Source of the DNA: Xanthostigma xanthostigma
Taxonomy: Eukaryota; Arthropoda; Insecta; Raphidioptera; Raphidiidae
Length of the DNA: 64,000 nt
Reading direction: 5' to 3'
Assembly (NCBI GenBank): GCA_963575645.1
Contig: OY754466.1
Location: 12,812,001-12,876,000 of the forward strand
The position numbers were made by a program, and so were the translations under genes. Below, in pieces: positions 54,991 to 64,000 of the stretch; the first letter of the stretch is position 1; each line of letters begins with the position of its first letter. The notes under the pieces were generated by a model. That model saw nothing but the letters and a program-made list of their open reading frames with translations, was not told the DNA's origin and did no database searches.

Positions 54991-55503
54991 TTATATCGCA
55001 TTATTATGATTAGGAAAGCAATATTTCTCGTTGGCTTTTTACAAAATCTATCAAGAATATGTATTATTTTTTACATGGTGCAAAATACCTTATTATATAG
55101 TTTTACTCCCAACCAAACGCACCATTGAGCGATTACATAAAAAAATTTATCCGCATGTCCCCGCGCCGGATTTGGAACCCAGTACTTCCCAAATCAAAGA
55201 ACAGACAAATATTCTAAATATAGATTGAATCACGATAAAAAAAGGATTACGGGCTCTGTCTAGAAATCTGATAAATAGCGTTTAATATATATATAAAAAG
55301 AAGGAACTTTCAAGAAGCAAAGCTATCCTGCTCAGTGAAATAAGTGTTGGCATTATTAATGCATCGCTGTATGCACGTTTGCCTCCGGCTCAGCGCGTCT
55401 AACGCCCGTGATATGGCGTCGGAGAGTGGGCGACGGAGGTATTGCAGACATCGGTGCAATGCACCGTTTGAGCGCAATTTTAAAAATAGACTTCACTATG
55501 TAA
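54991..55503. other. No gene recognised
   Basis: 55150-55195 may be a decayed tRNA-like B-box region in reverse (CCGGATTTGGAACCC). The ORFs at 55344-55586 have no domain. Confidence 0.4.
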
Positions 55504-55949
55504 AGGCCGCTGCACACGAGGCTAGAAACGCTGCTAGATTCCTTGCTAGATTTGCGTACTAGTTTTCTAGCGCTGGTTTTCTTCACTGCTGTTAAGTGCT
55601 CGCTTCACACGAGACTATTTTTCAAGCTTGTTTTGTGGATGGATCTGGTGCGCGCGCAGTGACAGTTCGAAAATAAACACTGAGCAAAACGTGTCTGTTG
55701 TCTGACTTTAAGCAGAATGACACCATGTTGGTTTGTGGGTATTTGTTCAAGTGCAAACGTGACAAGATACTGCTTCCTGATTAGTTCTTGCTCATACCTA
55801 GCAGCAAATCTAGCAGGGAAAATAGCCATTGTTCTAATTTTAAAACATATCTTGTGAGCTAGCAGGCCAGCCCGCAGTGACGTCATTTCTAGCTTCCTAC
55901 CGGCTATCAGAACTCCTAACAGCGTTTTTAGCCTCGTGTGCAGCGACCT
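55504..55949. mobile_element. PIF/Harbinger-type MITE, copy 2
   Basis: AGGCCGCTGCACACGAGGC at the left; the right end reads GCCTCGTGTGCAGCGACCT. Exact TSD TAA (55501-55503, 55950-55952). Collinear with 14092-14528. The 123-codon minus frame (55605-55976) runs through it and is not a gene. Confidence 0.88.
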
Positions 55950-55952
55950 TAA

Positions 55953-56620
55953 CACCTTACGAGAGAGTGCAACCACCTATTTCAAACAGTACTGTCAAAA
56001 TATTTTGTTATTTAACAGACAATTTTAATTTAGATAAGTGCAGTTTATACACGTTGTAATGCTCAGAATTCTGACTATGGTTGCAACGATATATTAGATA
56101 GATAGATAGATAAAGATCTTTATTTTGTTGGTACAAATGTACATATCGATATTATCAACTATATCGAAACGAAAATATCGATATATTTACATTCCCGATA
56201 TGATATTATCGATGTTATGCCATAAAAGTATAAATGTGACTTAAAGCATTTCGAATTTCGCGTTTATTTTTTTTTGTGTGTTGGTAGAAGCTTGTAGGCG
56301 TGGTGCGAGTGTGCGTTACTTTTTTTTTCTTTGTTTGTTTAATTAATTCACAAAATATCGATATTGAAAGAGTCAATATTATTGATTAATTATCGATATC
56401 GGTCTGGTTTTGATATAAATATCGATATTAAAATCATTTTGTATCTCTAATTCTGACATCCCGTAATACAAATCTTTCTCAAATCTCATGATTTAATTAG
56501 TTTCACTTAAGCAAGCCTAGCTAAATGGGGAGAAAGTCAACATTCTTGTGGTGTTGTTAAAAATATTAGCTCTCGCAGGTAGTCGATTCTGCGGTGCATT
56601 GTGCTATAAGAGAAATAAAA
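55953..56620. other. No gene; ATCGATAT-rich patch
   Basis: TAGATAGATAGATAGATA near 56092, then repeated ATATCGATAT words to about 56440. This could be the interior of a decayed hAT element like that near 32461. Confidence 0.45.
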
Positions 56621-56624
56621 AATT

Positions 56625-56705
56625 AACTGTCGTGGGCACTGTAGAGTACTGTAACCCAGTCAACGCGAAATTGGTTATTTCGGGTTCAAGTCCCAATAGT
56701 GACAT
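56625..56705 (+). repeat. tRNA-like pseudogene or SINE head
   Basis: GGGTTCAAGTCCC (B box) at 56682-56694, with A-box-like GGGCACTGTAGAGTACTG at 56634. The outer bases TGTC/GACA pair. The cloverleaf is otherwise poor. Confidence 0.4.
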
Positions 56706-56723
56706 TTAGTTTTTTCTTATAAC

Positions 56724-57426
56724 GGGTGGTTTAATTTTAAGGGCCGATGTTGATTTTGAATAAAACACAAATTATTTAGGAAATTATTGTCATTTCTTTT
56801 TATTATGATAATATGGTATGGTTCAATTATGTATGGAACAAAATATCGGCCAAATGGCCGCCGCGACCTCGGCGGCACACCTCCATCCGATGGTCCAAAT
56901 TTTCGATGACGCTGAGGCATAATTGAGGTTCTATGCCGTTAATGTGCCGAATTATTTCATCCTTTAGCTCTTGAATTGTTGCTGGCTTATCGACGTACAC
57001 CTGTTCTTTCAAATAACCCCAAAGAAAGAAGTCCAACGGTGTCAAATCACATGATCTTGGCGGCCAATTGACATCGCCACCACGTGAGATATTTTCTGCA
57101 GTACGAGCTGTACGAGCATGCACTGGTGTTTTCACGTCTCCTACAGACCCGGTTTGCTCAAATTTTTGCACGATTTTTCCGATTGTACGCACATTTGGAC
57201 GATTAAATTGACCGAAAAAATCACGAAGTGCACGATATGCATTTTGATTTGAACGCCCATTTTCATAATAAGCCTGAATAACTTTAACGCGTTGCTCGAT
57301 TGTGTATCTTTCCATGGTTCAAATTGAGTTAGTCTGAAATTGAGAAATGTCAAATGAAATGCAGAAAAAAACTTGACGTTTAGGTGTGGTTCACATTCAA
57401 CATCGGCCCTTAAAATTTAACCACCC
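56724..57426 (-). mobile_element. Tc1/mariner element with internal deletion
   Basis: TIR GGGTGGTT(T/A)AATTTTAAGG continues into GCCGATGTTGA at both ends. TA follows the right end (57427-57428); on the left TA lies two bases before the GGG. About 700 bp. It encodes a fused transposase derivative. Confidence 0.85.
56827..57315 (-). CDS. Deletion-fused mariner-type transposase (N- plus C-terminus)
   Basis: A single open frame of 162 codons starting MERYTIEQRVKVIQ. Residues 1-80 form the paired-type DNA-binding region (AYRALRDFFGQFNRPNVRTI, KFEQTGSVGD). At about residue 90, after ARTAENI, the text jumps to DVNWPPRSCDLTPLDFFLWG, the block holding the third catalytic acidic residue, then continues to a normal end (ENLDHRMEVCRRGRGGH). 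Some 180-200 residues, including the first two catalytic aspartates, are missing. The deletion keeps the frame and there is no stop, so it could make a DNA-binding protein without transposase activity, but no expression evidence is visible. Start chosen at the ATG beginning the usual N-terminus. It may equally be an unexpressed relic. Confidence 0.75.
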   Translation of the reverse strand: MERYTIEQRVKVIQAYYENGRSNQNAYRALRDFFGQFNRPNVRTIGKIVQKFEQTGSVGDVKTPVHARTARTAENISRGGDVNWPPRSCDLTPLDFFLWGYLKEQVYVDKPATIQELKDEIIRHINGIEPQLCLSVIENLDHRMEVCRRGRGGHLADILFHT

Positions 57427-57549
57427 TATATATAAGCCTTCTAAAAAATATTATAACGATAATCCTTTAATATTATGCTTTCACTAATTCAGTGAAAAAA
57501 TATGCTGTATACTGGAATTTAATCGTAATGATTAGCCATTGATAAATCT

Positions 57550-57706
57550 TTTTGGTTTCCGAACTTGTTGGTCGTGGTCCATTGGTATCTCTACAAGTAG
57601 TAGGACAGTTCGTTCGCTGCCACATCGCCTTTGTTAATGTCTGCCGCAATTCTATAGACGAAACGACAGATAGAAATACCAATGGACCACGGCCTACAAA
57701 TAGACG
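57550..57706. repeat. GACGAAACG-type repeat with inverted ends
   Basis: GGTCGTGGTCCATTGGTATC (57569-57588) returns complemented at 57676-57700 (ATACCAATGGACCACGGC). Between them is AATGTCTGCCGCAATTCTAT, then AGACGAAACGACAG. Same family as 33151 and 40775. Confidence 0.65.
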
Positions 57707-57961
57707 CCCTATTAAAATCTGATTAATTTATAAGATTTTCCGAATAATTTTAAATAGACATAAACGTTTATTTCTCTCACTTTTAGCTAATTGTGTAAAT
57801 AATTTCCTCTTCCGCATGTTCTCTACTAAGCATGTAATTTGAAGGTTATGAGTACTTAATGTGTTTATGTGCAATATCATATAAAACAATTTCTGCATTA
57901 GAACTTAGAAGCCAAGTTCACACTTCGTGGCAAAGATATTATTTTAATATCACATTACAGA

Positions 57962-58395
57962 CTAGCTGTAACCCGCGACCTCGTCCGCGGGGAATTTATT
58001 TTTTTGCGCGGAACCCTTCTTTTTCTGAAATAAAAGTAGCCTAAGTTACTTCTTATACCATCAGCTATCTGCCAGTGAAACAGACAGATACACAAAAATT
58101 TTAAAAATTGTTTTTTTTTTATACCAACACCAATAGCTACAGAAACAAATTATTTTTTTGAACTTATTTTTTATTTATTTTCAGTTTGCTCCCTTCTGGG
58201 ACCAAAATTCAAAAATAAATGTAGCCTATGTTACCCGGGCCATAATAGCGAATCGACTGACACCTTATTTATGAAAATCGGATGAATAGTTAAGGCGCTA
58301 CGATGGAACATCCGTAAATGCAAACATACATAGACTGTTAAACTCACAACCTTTCCTTTTGGCTTCGCCGCAGTCGGCTAAAAATTAAACGTTGA
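57962..58395 (-). mobile_element. Helitron-like repeat, CTAG end
   Basis: Minus strand ends in CGCGGACGAGGTCGCGGGTT, then ACAGCTAG and T. The inner part 58190-58390 is shared with 9705-9925. The 5' terminus was not found. Confidence 0.5.
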
Positions 58396-58839
58396 TGCAA
58401 ACACGCGTTTCACAGTTCGTAGTCGCTTTGCAGTTAGAACTTATTAACGACTTTTTGAAAACTCGTTATCTACTGACTTGATGTTGAAAATGTCACTTTT
58501 AGTCGTAAGTGACAATGGAATGAACTGTTAACATCACTTCCGAATAGCATTTTATGAATTTGGCTGTGAGCCATAACTTGTAATGTTGTGAACTGTGATA
58601 CAGAATTAGGTTAGGTTCTTATATCATGAAATAAGACACACAATTACTAAAACGATCGCAGTACATGATAGATAATTATCTAACAGTAATGTTTTATTCG
58701 TTAAACTTATAGGCAAACGTATAATAATTGATGTTATACCAACTGTAATATAATAATTTACACATTTTATACATGCAATTTCATTCGATTTACTTTGTCT
58801 GCATATATTATGGGACCGTTCCGCATTTTTATGTAGCAT
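58396..58839. other. No gene recognised
   Basis: Minus frame 58624-58863 has no domain. Confidence 0.4.
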
Positions 58840-59065
58840 CAAAATCGCGCATTTTTTATACAAAAAGTAAAATTAAACGTGACGTAATCTGACGAACAAA
58901 CGAACGTCTAGTTCGCACGTCGTTCATTGGCTCATGTTTTACCGTGATGACGTCGGAATACCGCTATTGTCTGGACAGCTGTCAAAACATTTTAAGGTTA
59001 TGTTTGGCTGTCATCGTATTCGAGAACTTGAATGTTTACACATTTCTTGAGAGTGCTGATTGTTA
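58840..59065. repeat. Second copy of the TGACGTAATCTGACG repeat
   Basis: Matches 52018-52260: TGACGTAATCTGACGAACAA, then GTTCGCACGTCG, then GATGACGTCGGAATACCGCT and onward to GAATGTTTACACATTT. TGACGTAA and TGACGTC are CRE-like words that could bind bZIP factors, but that is only a sequence resemblance. Confidence 0.65.
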
Positions 59066-59868
59066 CTTTTTTGTACGATTAAGAGAAATGCATAAAATAA
59101 AATATTAAAAAGACACGCTTTTATTGCCGTGTACTAAAAATGAAAATATAAGTTCTTAATTATAAAAACGTGGGCTGTGGTTAATGAACTATCATGTAAA
59201 ATACGGACATTGATCTGTTTTCACTTCATTATAAAAATATATTTTGGCATAAAATCGCATTCAATATCAAGTCAAAAATGTATGTAACAATGCAGCGTTA
59301 AAATTATTAAAGAGATAATATTATTTTACTATTATAAAACATCCAATAAAATATTATATTACGGTTTTCACACTTGTACATATTAAATTCATAATGACAG
59401 ACATTACATTTTTATAACGCCCCAAGTATTTTTAACGATTGCATGTTATGTAACGTAACCTATAAATATTACATTTAACTATCTACATAAATTAACTACA
59501 TAGTTAATGTCTTAAGTACATGTTTTCAAAAGAGCCAAAATAAATTAAAATAATAAATGCAAAATATTTACTAGGCGTCCGGTACGCGTATCGTTTTCAA
59601 TATGATGCATCATTGCCTCTAAACAAACACGTTTTTTTTGTGTCCCGATGCACCAATCGACTATGCTCGGCCGGATATCCCGCTATCCGGCTACAAGGTT
59701 GGCCGGATATTCGGTATCCGGTATTCGACAAAACAGCTATCCGTTTCCTCTCTAATTTCTGCCCAACCATACGGGATACTAATGCATTACGCAGTATTGA
59801 ATACGATTGCTTACGTCTTTTATCTGCGTCTGTACTATGAAATACTGTATGTAGGTGACTCTCTAAGG
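59066..59868. other. No gene; hAT-like GGATATCCGG patch
   Basis: 59665-59730 repeats CGGCCGGATATCC and GGATATTCGGTATCCGG, similar in style to 41712-42250; no termini were found. The overlapping frames on both strands are products of that patch. Confidence 0.45.
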
Positions 59869-60139
59869 CAGGCCCGAGCAAATGGCGGCTCGCGGGCCGG
59901 ATTCGGCCCGCAGTAGAACTTTCTCCGGCCAACGAAGCATTTTATAAGTGATTATAAAAAACAAAAATATTACTGTTTGCCAATACAAATTGTCGCATAA
60001 AAAGAATTTTTGTCTAAAAACATGGAATTGTTGTTTCAAAAAAACTAAACTTAAAAATAAAAAAAAAGAAATTGTTTGGCCCACGGTCAAATTTTCATCC
60101 GCAATGTGGCCTGACGATCAAAAGATTTGCCCACCCCTG
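59869..60139. mobile_element. hAT MITE, family 2, copy 2
   Basis: Ends CAGGCCCGAGCAAATGGCGG and, complemented, CAGGGGTGGGCAAATC. TSD CTCTAAGG versus CTCTAAAG (59861-59868, 60140-60147), one mismatch. 271 bp, without the internal duplication of copy 1. Confidence 0.9.
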
Positions 60140-60305
60140 CTCTAAAGGCTGATAATCGAAATCGAAAGTAAATTCATGCGAGACTTGAAACATTCATTCA
60201 TTCACATCTCGCATTATTATCATTTACATTATGAGAAGGAATAATTTCGAACGAATCATTCGTTTATCAAAATCATTCGAATAGCAACCTTTCGATTATT
60301 TAAAT

Positions 60306-60842
60306 CAGTGATTCCCAAAGTGGTCTATATCGACCCCCAGGGATCGACGACAACTTGCAAGAGGTCCATGTCAGCGGGAAAAAAAATTGGGGGTCCATGA
60401 AATGAAAATGGGGGTCAACGATAGTGAATCTCCTAACAAAAAAAGAAACAAACTGGACATCGTTAACCGAAGAGATTTAAGATTAAATCTACCTAAATTG
60501 ATGCCAAATGTTGAAAATTTATTATTAAAGCATCAGGTTCATCCCTCACACTAAAAGCATTTATTTTTTGCTTAGTTATTTTATGTAACAGAAAGTAAAT
60601 TTTAATTTGATTCGTTTAATTTGAATCTTATTAATAAATGTATAAAACTAAATATTTCACACTACATTTCACTACCGTTATAAATTTAAATCGTTCAAAG
60701 TGAGTAGCACTATACCGATTGTCAAAAATACATTTGAAATTAATGAATTTGCAGAAAATCAATATCAGATAAGCAGGGGGTCTACCCAAAACCATAAAAC
60801 ATGGCAAGTGGTCTACGAGACAAAAAAGTTTGGGAACCTCTG
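60306..60842 (+). mobile_element. hAT element, family 1, copy 3
   Basis: Ends CAGTGATTCCCAAAG and, complemented, CAGAGGTTCCCAAAC. Exact TSD ATTTAAAT (60298-60305, 60843-60850). 537 bp, collinear with the copy at 19915. Confidence 0.95.
60402..60554 (+). pseudogene. hAT transposase C-terminal remnant, copy 3
   Basis: Same 50 codons as at 20010 and 33375, open to the TAA, ending VENLLLKHQ-VHPSH, with LPKLMPN in the middle. Confidence 0.6.
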
Positions 60843-60850
60843 ATTTAAAT

Positions 60851-61487
60851 CAACGACTATTTCCAACTCTAATCTAAAGGACGAACCTGTTTACAACCAT
60901 TGTACCGAGGTGTTCGTATAAGTAGGCGGAAAGTGCAGTAAATAAACACCTAGCATGTATTCATGACAGGCATGTTTATAAGGCAGTGTTATATTGTAAA
61001 CCATAAATATTATTACGTAACGCATAATGTTATCGGGGAGTCCCCATTTGCATTGTGTTTGGTCTGCGCCTTCGCTCACAGGTAAGGAGTGAGTATGCAG
61101 AGCGAAAAATGTTTTCCGTCCGAACTGGAAATAATGAAAGTCGGGTGTAGAAACAAGATCTTGCGCTTTACTCTCGCGATGATTTATCATTACATTACAA
61201 AAGAAAAATTGCATTATTTTTTTATCGCGGTTATTGCGTAACACGAAAATATACGTTAATTTGAACACAACTCTAAAATTTTAAAAAGATTGAATGATTC
61301 GTTGAAGCGCAATAATTTTAATCATTTAAGGGGACATATATCAGATATCGTGTCCATCGAGATAATAATTAATAAGAAAAATCGCAGGATTGTGGACAAA
61401 ACCTAGAATGGACTGTAGAAACATAAATTTATTAAGTGATAATAAGACCGCGTTGTCATCTCAACCATTTCGACACTGTTCATGTCG
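60851..61487. other. No gene recognised
   Basis: A 125-codon minus-strand frame (60891-61268) is among the longest outside named repeats, but it shows no domain, signal peptide or convincing codon pattern, so I do not call it a gene. Confidence 0.4.
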
Positions 61488-61681
61488 CAAAATACTGCTT
61501 CCTGATTGGTTTTTGCTCAGAGCAAGCAGAGAGCCGAGCAAAAAATTGCCCCTGTTCTAATTTTAAAATCCAGCTTGTGAGCTAGCAGGCGAGCCTGCAG
61601 TGACGTCATGTTCAGCCTCGTCGGCAGCCTGCCGACCAGCAGAAGTCCTAGCAGTGTTTCTAGTCTCGTGTGCAGCGGCCT
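61488..61681. mobile_element. PIF/Harbinger MITE right end
   Basis: From GCAAAATACTGCTTCCTGAT (compare 14337) to CTCGTGTGCAGCGGCCT, followed by TTA. The left half is missing. Confidence 0.75.
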
Positions 61682-62050
61682 TTAGTGCGTCATAAAAATA
61701 CGTGTAAAGGTGTGAAAACTGCATTCAGCACCTTTGTAAAAGAAATGAAAAATGTCGCAGGTACACAAATCCTGCGATAAAATGGTCACGCAGGGGGGTT
61801 AAAATCCTATTATAGAACCGTTCAGTGCTTTTCCAATTTAAAAAGCGACGATAGTATTTTATATATAAGACATGTCGAGCTGTGATTTGTATTAGGTGCT
61901 GAAAATTGAAATCGTCACTTTTTTTCTGAATTTTATATCATCATTCATTTTTACAAACTTTAAAAATCTTTTCTTTTTTGAGACAAATGTAGCTGATAAA
62001 CATGAAAGAGCTTATTTTACGTTATATTTAATTTCCAGAAGAACATTATA
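61682..62050. other. No gene recognised
   Basis: Short frame at 61896-62105 runs into the next element; no domain. Confidence 0.4.
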
Positions 62051-63036
62051 CAGTGTGTTCATTTCAAAAGTATCCCCACCCTTAATAACTCCTGACCTGA
62101 TGTGATTATTGTTTTGAGTGAAAACACGTCGATTTAGATATCGAGGGGGAAGTTCAAAAATGGAACCTAGAGAATTTTAGGTTTCATCCCCTAGCCCCCA
62201 GCCACCCCCACTTTGAAATTTCAAATGGCACCCCCTACCTTGTGATGCATCATTTGAAAGGGCATAAAATTCTCTATTCAACCATGATAAAAAAAATGAA
62301 ATCGATCGATTGGTTCTTAAGATAGACTACACAGAAGATGGAAGGTATGAAATCAATTATTATTAGTAAAACATTGCGGATTGGATACACTGTTGAATTC
62401 AACAAACATTTTGAAACACTTATTATTATTTATTTTAGATTACAGTCATAAGAAATTATTTTATGACATGTTCGAAATGGCCACCATTATTTGGTAGACA
62501 AAAATACTTTCTGTTTTGGATTTCTTCACGAACTTTGACGAATGTTGCAAACGTCGCATCATGGAAAAAACACAGTCTCGAGCCATGGGATGTGATTTTT
62601 GTCGTTTTCGAAGGCGGCCATGGAAAAACAAATGCAACAATTTCTGTCAAACATCAGTACGGTTTTCTTTACTTCTTTTGTCGAGTGTTATCTTGTTAAA
62701 AGTAGTATTTGTTGCGGAAAAGTGTCAAATAAGAAAGAAGAACGTTTCCATCTTCTGTGTAATCTATCTTAAGAACCAATCGATCGATTTCATTTTTTTT
62801 ATCATGGTTGAATAGAGAATTTTATGCCCTTTCAAATGATGCATCACAAGGTAGGGGGTGCCATTTGAAATTTCAAAGTGGGGGTGGCTGGGGGCTAGGG
62901 GATGAAACCTAAAATTCTCTAGGTTCCATTTTTGAACTTCCCCCTCGATATCTAAATCGACGTGTTTTCACTCAAAACAATAATCACATCAGGTCAGGAG
63001 TTATTAAGGGTGGATACTTTTGAAATGAACACACTG
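62051..63036. mobile_element. Palindromic Tc1/mariner-type element
   Basis: Ends CAGTGTGTTCATTTCAAAAG at both sides, flanked by TA (62049-62050, 63037-63038). The terminal repeats extend to about 290 bases (62051-62343 and 62743-63036) and are almost identical, sharing CCTGACCTGATGTGATTATT and CAAGGTAGGGGGTGCCATTT or its complement. The central 400 bases keep a short piece of coding sequence on the minus strand. Confidence 0.88.
62456..62650 (-). pseudogene. Probable Tc1-type transposase C-terminus
   Basis: The 64-codon minus frame ends ...NNGGHFEHVIK and stop. A terminus like NGGHFEHL is common in Tc1/IS630-type insect transposases, which fits its position inside TA-flanked inverted repeats. 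The first half is not recognisable and there is no catalytic residue. Moderate confidence because the match rests on about ten residues. Confidence 0.45.
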
Positions 63037-63045
63037 TATAACCTA

Positions 63046-63645
63046 ATAGTATATTATACCACAAGGACAGAAAGTTTGCGATCGCCTCGGACATCATGAC
63101 GCGAAGTCAAGGCTCTCAAACCTTCTGCCCGTGTGGTGTATACTATTTTTCTTCATACCTCGGTCGAAAGTACGCTTATTAATTACATTAATTAATTACA
63201 TAAAAACACAGACAAATTCCAAGCAAGCAGCTTTGAAGTTATACGTAAAAACACTAATGACAGTTGTTCGCGACTATTGGTTGGTGGCAGTAGCAGCAGT
63301 CTCATGGAGCCATGTACATACTAACTACTTTTCTTTATAGCCGGTCGAAAGTACGTACATAGTACTTATTTCCGACATGTGCATGTAGTCCCACCAATGT
63401 ATAAATTTTTGGGTGAACGTCAAAATATTCAACAAAAAGAGCAAGGAGTATAGTGCAGGGTGTATTTATTCTTTAACTAACTTTTTTACCTGTTATTTTG
63501 CTTGGTGAATTGAAAGTACATTTTATTCTTTTGAATAAATTTGTTTCAAGATTAGTTACATCTATATTTAATAGTGTTCGGTGAATGTATGTTTACTGCC
63601 TTAAAATTGATGCTGGTAGTAGGCACTTTCGACCGAGGTATGAAG
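63046..63645. mobile_element. MITE with attached hairpin, copy C
   Basis: Hairpin 63048-63149 (AGTATATTATACCACAAGGA, CAGAAAGTTTG and complement), then the body from TTCTTCATACCTCGGTCGAA to TTCGACCGAGGTATGAAGAA at 63626-63647. The body is about 500 bp, with about 200 bases (63340-63560) not seen in copy B. Confidence 0.75.
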
Positions 63646-63647
63646 AA

Positions 63648-64000
63648 AACATTTTTTTTTTCATTTCATCTACAGCGATTCTATCTATTCCCAAAATATG
63701 ATCGGGAGCGTATAACAAAGTTAAAAAAGTTAAATCGGGATGAAAGAAGCCTCTTAAATAATAAAGTTATGTCGAGCATTTATGCGTACGGTTTTAATGT
63801 TGTTTTTATGACAGGCTCCTGTAAATTACTAAAATAAAAATTTGAACTGCAGGTACCGAAAGCACATTGTTCAGAATTAATGCGTCGAAGGCTATTAAAA
63901 ATGTTAGCTAAAAAATGAAACGCGGGATTCGTTTGATCGCCGATGATACCAGAATTGATTTATCACGCGTCACTAACTCGAACGCTACCTATAGATTTTA
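63648..64000. other. No gene recognised
   Basis: The frame 63574-63837 starts in the MITE end and has no domain. Confidence 0.4.

Noticed and set aside
55605-55976. 123-codon minus-strand frame as a gene
   Set aside because: Lies almost entirely in a TSD-flanked Harbinger MITE; the related copy at 14092 does not keep it open.
60891-61268. 125-codon minus-strand frame as a gene
   Set aside because: No domain, no plausible codon pattern and no neighbour; frames of this size appear by chance in 64 kb.
1-64000. Endogenous viral elements
   Set aside because: No frame resembles a viral replicase, capsid, glycoprotein or retroviral gag-pol protein.

Overview
This 64 kb window looks like intergenic (or long-intron) DNA from an arthropod, most likely an insect. 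It is AT-rich and I can find no intact host gene. There are no prokaryotic-type operons, rRNA genes or CRISPR arrays. The insect assignment rests on the mixture of repeats: tRNA-headed SINEs, many short hAT elements, PIF/Harbinger and Tc1/mariner derivatives, and Helitron-like repeats with ends of the kind described in insects. I cannot name the species or the order.

Nearly every stretch that can be explained is mobile DNA, mostly non-autonomous and often nested. The best-supported elements have matching ends plus target-site duplications (TSDs). Nine hAT copies have 8-bp TSDs (seven perfect, two with one mismatch): 19915, 29430, 33286, 41113, 41712, 47576, 49076, 59869 and 60306. Two PIF/Harbinger MITEs have perfect 3-bp TSDs (14092, 55504). 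Three Tc1/mariner-type elements sit at TA sites (10071, 56724, 62051). One tRNA-headed SINE has a 15-bp TSD (25499-26072).

Coding traces are all transposon remnants: a MADF domain in a Harbinger element (2453-2626), mariner transposase pieces (10156-10864 and a deletion-fused ORF at 56827-57315), a CENP-B-type helix-turn-helix (11926-12096), the last 50 codons of a hAT transposase in three copies of one family, a probable Tc1-type C-terminus (62456-62650), and C-terminal zinc-knuckle ends of a LINE polyprotein (7735-8340, 40140-40459).

The other theme is palindromes. Foldback units lie at 3403, 5502, 9279, 13084, 16130, 16960, 21430, 42982 (1.56 kb) and 62051. A perfect 58-bp hairpin lies at 35661. 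A 2.3 kb element (22831-25115) encloses about 161-bp tandem repeats arranged as two arrays facing each other. Several otherwise unrelated palindromic repeats carry the same short motif, CTGANGAN-stem-GAAAC, which resembles a hammerhead ribozyme core. That is the most interesting unexplained signal here, and it remains unproven. Nothing suggests that these parts act together as one system; the window reads as a layered record of insertions.
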